Source: DATBMY01 sp036554605 (GTDB lineage: Bacteria > Acidobacteriota > Blastocatellia > UBA7656). Taken from it: a stretch of DNA of 11,142 nt. Shown here in pieces: positions 5,822 to 11,142 of this stretch (positions are counted from its first letter, which is position 1; the number at the start of each line of letters is the position of its first letter). The notes under the pieces are model-generated. The model saw only the letters and a program-made list of their open reading frames with translations, was not told the DNA's origin and did not search any database. The position numbers were made by a program, and so were the translations under genes. The stretch spans positions 1 through 11,142 of the forward strand of contig DATBMY010000193.1 of assembly GCA_036554605.1 (NCBI GenBank). Direction: 5' to 3'.

Positions 5822-7174
5822 ATGAAACGTCTCCTGTCAGTCTGCTTATGCCTATGTTTTATCGCCTCGGCTCGCGGTGAAAACTGGCCGCAATTTCGCG
5901 GGCCTAACGCCTCGGGCGTATCCACGTCCGGCCCCACGCCGCTCAGATGGGACGGCGAAAAATCGGTCAATATTCTATGGAAGACGCTGCTGCCCGGTTT
6001 TGCGCATTCAAGCCCGGTCGTCTGGGATAATCGCGTATTCGTCACGACGGCCGTCAGCGGCGATTCAAAATCATCGTTCATAGCAAAGGATCGAGGTATA
6101 GATCTTTCGAGCGACAACGCGCGCCACGCCTGGCGGGTCTATTGCTTCGATAAGACGAGTGGCCGCGTTATGTGGGAGAGGACCGCTCACGAAGGAGTGC
6201 CGCGCGCTCGCCGTCACGTGAAGGCCAGCCAGTCGAACTCGACTCCCGCCACCGACGGCCGCTTCGTCGTCGCGCTCTTTGGTTCGGAAGGATTGTTTTG
6301 CTATGACGTAAACGGAAAGCTGTTGTGGAAGCAGGATCTCGGGATTCTCAATCCCGGTCTTGCCGACGACCGGACTTCGGAATGGGGCCACGCGAGCTCG
6401 CCCATAATCTACAAGGACCGCGTCATCCTTCAATGCGACGGGCACGCGCAGTCTTTCATCGCGGCATACCGGCTGAGGGACGGCAAGAGGCTGTGGAAAG
6501 TCGAGCGCGGCGAGCTGCCGACCTGGAGCACGCCCGTCATATATGAAGAGCGCGGTCGCGCGGTGCTGCTTACCAACGGCGGGCGCTTTATACGCGGCTA
6601 CGACCCTTCGACCGGAAAAGAGCTCTGGCGTTTTTCCGACGGCAATACCGAAGTGAAGATGCCGACGCCGGTCATAGCAAACAACCTGGCGATACTTTCG
6701 GGCGGCTACCCGCAGGGACGGCCCATATACGCGATAAGGCCCGCGGCACAGGGCGACATCTCGCTCGGAGAAGGGCAGGAGTCGAATCAATTCGTGGCGT
6801 GGCGACAGCCCCGGGGCAGCTCTTATACCGGGACGCCGGTCGTTTACGGCGGCTACTTTTACATATGCACGGACAACGGCGTTCTGAGCGCATATGACGC
6901 GAAGACGGGCGAGCGGTTGTACCAGGAGCGATTGGGGGATCGCGGCGCGGGGTTCAGCGCATCGCCCGTCGCGGCCGACGACAAGCTTTACCTTGCGAGC
7001 GAGGACGGCGATGTTTATGTAGTGAAAGCCGGGCCTAAGTATGAATTGCTATCGATCAATCCGATGGGCGAGCCGCTTATGGCGACGCCCGCCATCTCGG
7101 GTGGCTTGATAATCCTTCGCGGCGGCCGGCATCTATTCGCCGTCACCGACCGCACGCTGAATGCGAACAGGTAG
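5822..7174 (+). CDS. Secreted PQQ-like beta-propeller protein, paralog A1
   Basis: 450 residues from ATG 5822. Signal peptide M-K-R-L-L then a cysteine-rich hydrophobic core (C8, C10, C12), cleavage near A-R-G/E; no lipobox. Mature chain opens N-W-P-Q-F-R-G-P (21-28). Propeller blades carry S-G-R-V-M-W (113-118), N-G-K-L-L-W (164-169), D-G-K-R-L-W (220-225), S-T-G-K-E-L-W (273-279), K-T-G-E-R-L-Y (371-377). Conserved sites shared with the three downstream paralogs: R-R-H-V-K (130-134) leading to S-T-P-A-T-D-G-R (140-147), and Q-C-D (204-206). Near the end is S-E-D-G-D-V-Y-V-V-K-A-G-P (403-415). There is no haem motif and no Cys-Cys pair, so a PQQ-like binding or scaffold protein is safer than a dehydrogenase. 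Its closest relative here is the next gene, 24 bp downstream and probably co-transcribed. Confidence 0.93.
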   Translation: MKRLLSVCLCLCFIASARGENWPQFRGPNASGVSTSGPTPLRWDGEKSVNILWKTLLPGFAHSSPVVWDNRVFVTTAVSGDSKSSFIAKDRGIDLSSDNARHAWRVYCFDKTSGRVMWERTAHEGVPRARRHVKASQSNSTPATDGRFVVALFGSEGLFCYDVNGKLLWKQDLGILNPGLADDRTSEWGHASSPIIYKDRVILQCDGHAQSFIAAYRLRDGKRLWKVERGELPTWSTPVIYEERGRAVLLTNGGRFIRGYDPSTGKELWRFSDGNTEVKMPTPVIANNLAILSGGYPQGRPIYAIRPAAQGDISLGEGQESNQFVAWRQPRGSSYTGTPVVYGGYFYICTDNGVLSAYDAKTGERLYQERLGDRGAGFSASPVAADDKLYLASEDGDVYVVKAGPKYELLSINPMGEPLMATPAISGGLIILRGGRHLFAVTDRTLNANR

Positions 7175-7186
7175 TCTGCAAGTATC

Positions 7187-7190
7187 GGAG
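7187..7190 (+). promoter_or_regulatory. Ribosome binding site favouring start 7199 over 7193
   Basis: GGAG is 2 bases from ATG 7193 but 8 bases from ATG 7199, so the second methionine is the likely start; it also gives the tidier signal peptide M-R-R-Y-T. Confidence 0.75.
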
Positions 7191-7198
7191 AAATGTTG

Positions 7199-8569
7199 AT
7201 GAGACGCTACACGGTCTGCTTATTGATTCTTTGCTTTTCGGCAATGGCGCACGCGAACTGGCCGCAGTTTCGCGGGATGAACGCTTCGGGCGTGGCCGAC
7301 GGCAAGCCCGCGCCCACGACCTGGGACGCCACCAAAGGCACGAACGTGCTGTGGAAGACGCCTATACCCGGACTCGCCCATTCGAGTCCGGTTGTGTGGG
7401 GCGAGCATCTCTTTGTGACCACGGCGATCAGCGGCTCGGGCAATAATAAATATCGTCACGGGTTATACGGCGACGTGGATTCGGTTGAAGATGCGTCGTC
7501 GCATACGTGGAAGGTTTATTGTCTCGACCGCCGGACGGGCAAAATCGTGTGGGAGCGAGTAGCGGTGGAAGGCGTGCCGAAGATCAAGCGCCATATAAAG
7601 GCGACGCACGCGAACTCGACGCCCGCGACCGACGGCCGCGTCGTGGTTGCTTTCTTCGGTTCGGAAGGGCTCTATTGCTACGACCTCAAGGGGAAGCTTT
7701 TATGGAAGCAGGACCTCGGCGTTTTGGATTCGGGCTGGTTTTACGATCCTGATTATCAGTGGGGCATGGCAAGCTCGCCGATCATCTACAAAAACATGGC
7801 CATCGTGCAGTGCGACGTGCAGAAAGGCTCGTTCATCGCCGCCTTTGATTTGAAGACGGGCAAGCAGCTATGGCGCACGGCGCGCGAGGAGATTCCATCC
7901 TGGGGCACGCCGACCATATACGAAGGCAAGCTCCGCGCGGAGCTGGTGACGAACGCGACGCGCGCGGTGCGCGGCTATGATCCCGCGACGGGCAAAGAGC
8001 TTTGGAGGCTTTCCGGCAATCCCGAGGTAACGGCGACCACGCCCATTGCCAAGGACGAGCTTATATACATAGCCAACAGCTATCGCCCTAATCAGCCTAT
8101 CTATGCCATACGCGCGGGCGCCGCGGGCGACATATCGCTCAAAGAGGGCGCGACCGCAAGCGAGCATGTTGCCTGGAGCTTCCAGCGCGGCGGCACCTAC
8201 ATGCCGACGCCGATAGTATATGGCGATTACCTATATACGTGCGCGAACTCGGGCGTGATGGCATGTTACAACGCGAAGACCGGCGAGAAGCTCTATCAGC
8301 AGCGCATAGGCGACAAGGGCGGAGCTTACAGCGCATCGCCCGTCGCGGCCGGCGGCAATCTCTATTTTTCGAGCGAGGACGGCGAGATATTCGTCGTCAA
8401 GGCCGGGCCGAAATATGAATTGCTGTCGGTCAATCCCATGGGCGAATTGTTGATGGCGACGCCGGCCATATCGGACGGCGTGATATTCGTCCGAGGGCAG
8501 AGCCACCTGTTCGCGATAGGCGAGCCCGCGGCCGCGGCGAAACCAGCCGCGAAAGCGAAGGGCAAATAG
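7199..8569 (+). CDS. Secreted PQQ-like beta-propeller protein, paralog A2
   Basis: 456 residues from ATG 7199. Signal peptide 1-19 (cleavage A-H-A/N), then N-W-P-Q-F-R-G (20-26). The chain aligns almost without gaps to paralog A1: T-G-K-I-V-W (113-118), K-G-K-L-L-W (164-169), T-G-K-Q-L-W (220-225), A-T-G-K-E-L-W (273-279), K-R-H-I-K (130-134), S-T-P-A-T-D-G-R (140-147), Q-C-D (204-206), S-E-D-G-E-I-F-V-V-K-A-G-P (402-414). Differences are concentrated in the loop at about 79-102, rich in Gly/Asn/Ser, and in the low-complexity Ala/Lys tail after 442, absent from A1. Lies 24 bp behind A1 with no terminator or promoter between, so the pair is a tandem duplication within one transcription unit. 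Function unknown; periplasmic binding or scaffold role inferred. Confidence 0.93.
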   Translation: MRRYTVCLLILCFSAMAHANWPQFRGMNASGVADGKPAPTTWDATKGTNVLWKTPIPGLAHSSPVVWGEHLFVTTAISGSGNNKYRHGLYGDVDSVEDASSHTWKVYCLDRRTGKIVWERVAVEGVPKIKRHIKATHANSTPATDGRVVVAFFGSEGLYCYDLKGKLLWKQDLGVLDSGWFYDPDYQWGMASSPIIYKNMAIVQCDVQKGSFIAAFDLKTGKQLWRTAREEIPSWGTPTIYEGKLRAELVTNATRAVRGYDPATGKELWRLSGNPEVTATTPIAKDELIYIANSYRPNQPIYAIRAGAAGDISLKEGATASEHVAWSFQRGGTYMPTPIVYGDYLYTCANSGVMACYNAKTGEKLYQQRIGDKGGAYSASPVAAGGNLYFSSEDGEIFVVKAGPKYELLSVNPMGELLMATPAISDGVIFVRGQSHLFAIGEPAAAAKPAAKAKGK

Positions 8570-8666
8570 GCGGACGCTGTGGTAGTATCTTCGTCGAAGG
8601 CCCAGATGAAAATGAATGATGATAGAGGCGAATCATCCTTCACGAAAAACCTGTCGGTATCAAGTT

Positions 8667-8672
8667 AGGAGG
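8667..8672 (+). promoter_or_regulatory. Ribosome binding site fixing the start at 8682
   Basis: AGGAGG lies 9 bases before ATG 8682. A longer frame from ATG 8616 adds 22 polar residues that would bury the signal peptide and has no ribosome binding site, so 8682 is chosen. The rest of the 112-bp spacer (8570-8681) holds only a weak GATGAT/ATCATC hairpin (8618-8637). Confidence 0.88.
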
Positions 8673-8681
8673 CATCTCTCT

Positions 8682-10046
8682 ATGAAGCGGTTTATCACGG
8701 GGCTCGAATGCGCCCTTATACTCTTTTTGCTGGTCGCTGTTGCGCCCGCCGTCGCGAAGAAAGGCGCGGAGAAGGACGCGAACTGGCCTCAGTGGCGAGG
8801 CCCTCAAAGCCAGGGCGTCGCCCAGGGGATAAACTTCCCGACCGAGTGGAGCAGCACAAAGAACGTTCAATGGAAAACAGCCATTCCGGGGCGCGGCCAT
8901 TCCTCGCCCGTCATCTGGGGCAACCGAATATTTCTGACGACGGCAATCGAAGGCGACGTTATACCTGGAGCGAAGGCCGTCGAGCATATTCTCGGCGACA
9001 AGGCGTGGCGCCACCCGGACAGCGTAGGCGGCGACCGCAAGCACACGTTCAAGGTGATGAGTCTTGACCGCGACACCGGAAAGATACTCTGGGAGAGCAC
9101 CGCATACGAAGGGCGCGTATATGACGACCGGCACAAGCGCAGCTCGTACGCCGCGCCGACGCCCGCAACCGACGGGCGCAACCTCTATGTCTGGTTCGGG
9201 TCCGAAGGGCTCTATGCTTACGACTTCAACGGAAAGCTTCTCTGGAAGCAGAATTTCGGCGGCATAGGGACTCTCGGCATGGGTGTGGGCACATCGCCCG
9301 TGCTCTATAACAACCTCGTGATACTTCAATGCGACGAAGACCTGGGACAAAAATCGTTCATCGTCGCCGTCGACAAAAAGAGCGGCAAAGAGGCGTGGAG
9401 GGTCGCGCGCAAAGTTCAATCGAGCTGGGCCACGCCCGTGCTTGCCGAGGCCGCGGGCCGCACCGAGCTTATCACCAACGGCAATGAGCTTATCATCGCC
9501 TATGACCCTTCGACGGGCAAAGAGCTGTGGCGCTCGAAGGGTGTGCAAAGCAACGCCATACATACGCCGCTCGTGGGGCACGGCATGGTCTATGTGACAG
9601 CCGGGTATCCGGCCAAGCGCGTGCTCGCCATAAAGCTGGGCGGGCAGGGCGACGTCACCGACACGCCCAACATGGTTTGGAAGTACGAGAAGGGCACCGC
9701 CTATGTAGCATCGCCGATTCTATTTGGCAACTACCTCTACTTGATCTCCGATAAAGGGGTGCTGACTTGTCTTGACGCGAAGACCGGCGAGGTCAAGTAT
9801 GAAGGCGGCCGCGTTCCGGTTCCCGCGTCCTTTATGGCATCGCCCGTTGCGTTCGGCGAAAGTATTTTAATGTCGAGCGAAGATGGCGACACGTTTGTCG
9901 TCAAGGCCGGGCCGGTGCACGAAATCACGCGCACGAACTCGCTGAGCGAGCCGATATATACGACCCCGGCGCTCGCCGCGGGAAAGATTTTTATTAGAGG
10001 CGATAAGCACCTCTATTGCATAAGCGGCGCGGCCGCGAAGAATTAA
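8682..10046 (+). CDS. Secreted PQQ-like beta-propeller protein, paralog B1
   Basis: 454 residues from ATG 8682. Signal peptide 1-25 (A-V-A/K), a short Lys-rich stretch, then N-W-P-Q-W-R-G-P (34-41). Blade motifs: D-T-G-K-I-L-W (131-137), N-G-K-L-L-W (183-188), K-S-G-K-E-A-W (223-229), S-T-G-K-E-L-W, K-T-G-E-V-K-Y. A loop insertion at about 91-119 contains A-V-E-H-I and W-R-H-P-D-S-V-G-G-D-R; the next gene shares it and the A pair does not. D-R-H-K-R (149-153) before T-P-A-T-D-G-R (160-166) and Q-C-D (216-218) match all other right-arm paralogs. C217 is the only cysteine of the visible right-arm propellers conserved in all four. No haem motif. Followed by a strong hairpin at 10074-10106. Confidence 0.93.
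   Translation: MKRFITGLECALILFLLVAVAPAVAKKGAEKDANWPQWRGPQSQGVAQGINFPTEWSSTKNVQWKTAIPGRGHSSPVIWGNRIFLTTAIEGDVIPGAKAVEHILGDKAWRHPDSVGGDRKHTFKVMSLDRDTGKILWESTAYEGRVYDDRHKRSSYAAPTPATDGRNLYVWFGSEGLYAYDFNGKLLWKQNFGGIGTLGMGVGTSPVLYNNLVILQCDEDLGQKSFIVAVDKKSGKEAWRVARKVQSSWATPVLAEAAGRTELITNGNELIIAYDPSTGKELWRSKGVQSNAIHTPLVGHGMVYVTAGYPAKRVLAIKLGGQGDVTDTPNMVWKYEKGTAYVASPILFGNYLYLISDKGVLTCLDAKTGEVKYEGGRVPVPASFMASPVAFGESILMSSEDGDTFVVKAGPVHEITRTNSLSEPIYTTPALAAGKIFIRGDKHLYCISGAAAKN
9495..9532 (+). repeat. 38-bp exact repeat shared by paralogs B1 and B2 (first copy)
   Basis: Identical base for base to 10922-10959. It encodes I-A-Y-D-P-S-T-G-K-E-L-W plus the start of the next Arg codon, a conserved blade motif, but synonymous sites are identical too. 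The corresponding stretches of paralogs A1 and A2 differ at several bases. Confidence 0.9.
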
Positions 10047-10073
10047 ACGCATGCCCGCGCTCGATTGAAGAGG

Positions 10074-10111
10074 ATGGCGAGACGATTGTTACAATCGTCT
10101 CGCCATTCTTT
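10074..10111 (+). terminator. Perfect 16-bp inverted repeat with weak T-tract between B1 and B2
   Basis: Arms 10074-10089 (ATGGCGAGACGATTGT) and 10091-10106 are perfect complements separated by a single T; the RNA loop would be about 5 nt after the innermost pairs open. TTCTTT (10106-10111) follows. It starts 27 bp after the stop codon of B1 and ends 3 bases before the GAGGAGG (10115-10121) of the next gene. Good intrinsic terminator for B1, but no promoter fits between it and the next gene, so partial termination or a leader role is likely. Confidence 0.75.
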
Positions 10112-10126
10112 ACTGAGGAGGCAGCA

Positions 10127-11142
10127 ATGAGCTTGAAGCGGCTCTCTTTTGTCGCCGTCCTGTTACTCGGTTCATTTACATTGGCCGGCGCGCAAAGCTC
10201 GAACTGGCCCGGCTGGCGCGGGACTTCGGCGGGCGTCTCTACGGAGAAGAACCTGCCCGTCGAATGGGACCAGACCAAAAACGTGCTCTGGAAGACGGCC
10301 TTGCCCGGGCGCGGCCACTCGTCGCCCATCATCTGGGGCAATAGAGTTTTTCTGACAACTTCACTAGAAGGCCCGCCGGTTGCGGGCAAAAAGGCTGTTC
10401 AGCATATAAGAGGCGGGCAGGTCTGGGTCCATCCCGACAGCGTCGGCGGCGACCGCAGCTATGCTTTGAAGCTCGTCTGCCTCAACCGCGATACCGGAAG
10501 GATCGTTTGGGAGCGGACCGCTTACGAAGGCACGGTTCACGACGACCGCCACCGCAAGAATACCTATGCGTCGAGCACGCCCGCGACCGACGGGCGCTAT
10601 GTCTTTGCCTTCTTCGAGGCCGAGGGGCTCTATTGCTATGACCTCGACGGGCGGCTCGTGTGGAAGACTTCGCTCGGCAAGATAGCCAAGATGGGCATGG
10701 GGCATGGTATGTCGCCCGTGCTTTTTGAAAACTTAGTCATCATACAGTGCGACCAGGAAGACGGCGGGCCGGAAGCGAATTCATTCATCGCGGCGCTCGA
10801 TAAAAAGAGCGGGCGCGAAGTCTGGCGAGTCGCGCGCACGCACCGCAAGAGCTGGGCCACGCCGCTGCTTGTCAAGACGGCCGCGCGCTGGGAGCTTGTC
10901 ACGAGCGGCGCTGAAACGATAATCGCCTATGACCCTTCGACGGGCAAAGAGCTGTGGCGATCAAAGGGCGTCGAAAGCCATGCCATACCGAGCCCCGTCG
11001 TCGGCCACAACCTGATCTTCGTCACCGCGGGCAGCCATGCAAAACGCGCGGTGGCGATAAGGCTCGGCGGCGCGGGCGACCTGACCGATACGCCGAGCGT
11101 TGTGTGGAAGTATCAAAAGGGCACTGCGTATGTGCCCTCGCC
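10127..11142 (+). CDS. Secreted PQQ-like beta-propeller protein, paralog B2, 3' end beyond window
   Basis: ATG 10127 follows GGAGG (10117-10121) by 5 bases and opens 338 codons that run off the edge; by comparison with B1 about 105-115 residues are missing. Signal peptide 1-22 (A-G-A/Q), then N-W-P-G-W-R-G (26-32). Blades: D-T-G-R-I-V-W (122-128), D-G-R-L-V-W (174-179), K-S-G-R-E-V-W (227-233), S-T-G-K-E-L-W (271-277). The B-type insertion is present (A-V-Q-H-I at 90-94, W-V-H-P-D-S-V-G-G-D-R at 100-110), as are D-R-H-R-K (140-144), S-T-P-A-T-D-G-R (150-157) and Q-C-D (207-209). Clearly the sister of B1 and the latest visible member of the array; further copies may follow. Same inferred periplasmic binding or scaffold role, unproven. 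Confidence 0.92.
   Translation, partial: MSLKRLSFVAVLLLGSFTLAGAQSSNWPGWRGTSAGVSTEKNLPVEWDQTKNVLWKTALPGRGHSSPIIWGNRVFLTTSLEGPPVAGKKAVQHIRGGQVWVHPDSVGGDRSYALKLVCLNRDTGRIVWERTAYEGTVHDDRHRKNTYASSTPATDGRYVFAFFEAEGLYCYDLDGRLVWKTSLGKIAKMGMGHGMSPVLFENLVIIQCDQEDGGPEANSFIAALDKKSGREVWRVARTHRKSWATPLLVKTAARWELVTSGAETIIAYDPSTGKELWRSKGVESHAIPSPVVGHNLIFVTAGSHAKRAVAIRLGGAGDLTDTPSVVWKYQKGTAYVPS
10922..10959 (+). repeat. 38-bp exact repeat shared by paralogs B1 and B2 (second copy)
   Basis: Second copy of the segment at 9495-9532, in the same reading frame and the same blade. Distance between copies is 1427 bp, about one gene plus spacer, as expected for tandem duplication or later gene conversion. Confidence 0.9.

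Noticed and set aside
4987..6117. 376-codon open frame on the minus strand
   Set aside because: It lies antisense across both the ankyrin gene and propeller A1, has no recognisable domain or ribosome binding site, and is explained by GC-rich codon structure.
5822..7174. Lipoprotein (BamB-like) because of cysteines in the signal peptide
   Set aside because: The cysteines at 8, 10 and 12 lie inside the hydrophobic core and are preceded by Val or Leu, not Gly/Ala/Ser, so there is no lipobox.
5767..8664. Shared GGTATCAAG in the leaders of A1 (5767-5775) and B1 (8656-8664) as a common operator
   Set aside because: Nine bases without flanking similarity, inside a hairpin arm in one case and unpaired in the other; chance is adequate.
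8640..9581. 313-codon open frame on the minus strand
   Set aside because: Antisense to propeller B1; arginine- and alanine-rich nonsense composition with no family motif.
5822..11142. PQQ-dependent alcohol or glucose dehydrogenases
   Set aside because: No CxxCH haem site and no adjacent Cys-Cys, and at about 450 residues they are shorter than the roughly 570-600 of methanol/ethanol-type quinoproteins. Blade tryptophan motifs alone do not show catalysis.

Overview
The window is a GC-rich (roughly high-50s % by eye) bacterial segment dominated by exported PQQ-like beta-propeller proteins. Six such genes are visible, in two divergent groups either side of a roughly 310-bp intergenic region (4643-4950). 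Strong GGAGG-type ribosome binding sites, Sec signal peptides, N-terminal W-P-Q-[FW]-R-G-P signatures and the propeller subfamilies present suggest Acidobacteriota (Blastocatellia-like) or Planctomycetota. I favour Acidobacteriota with low-to-moderate confidence. Isoleucine codon ATA is unusually common for a genome of this composition.

Left arm, minus strand, read right to left: a 736-aa propeller fused to an Ig-like and a concanavalin-A-like domain (4642-2432); 13 bp later a 489-aa propeller of the W-G-G-T-P-x-R-N-M type (2418-949); then, after a 126-bp spacer full of heptad repeats and inverted repeats, an iron-type alcohol dehydrogenase (822-1) that runs off the window. The dehydrogenase has no visible Shine-Dalgarno sequence, because the heptad array reaches to within 6 bp of its start codon.

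Right arm, plus strand: an exported ankyrin-repeat protein with a beta-rich C-terminal domain (4951-5754), then four paralogous single-domain propellers (5822-7174, 7199-8569, 8682-10046, 10127 to beyond the edge). They fall into two sister pairs. All four keep a Q-C-D motif and an R-H...T-P-A-T-D-G-R loop that the two left-arm propellers lack. None has a haem motif (CxxCH) or the vicinal Cys-Cys of true quinoprotein dehydrogenases, so I call them PQQ-like scaffolds or binding proteins rather than proven enzymes.

Three propeller genes have a terminator-like hairpin and T-tract squeezed against the ribosome binding site, suggesting leader-level control or internal termination between paralogs. 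No tRNA, rRNA, CRISPR array, transposase or integrase was seen. The best candidate for something undescribed is the propeller array itself: a lineage-specific, probably still duplicating set of secreted propellers with a shared cysteine site and unusual leaders. Its function cannot be read from sequence alone.
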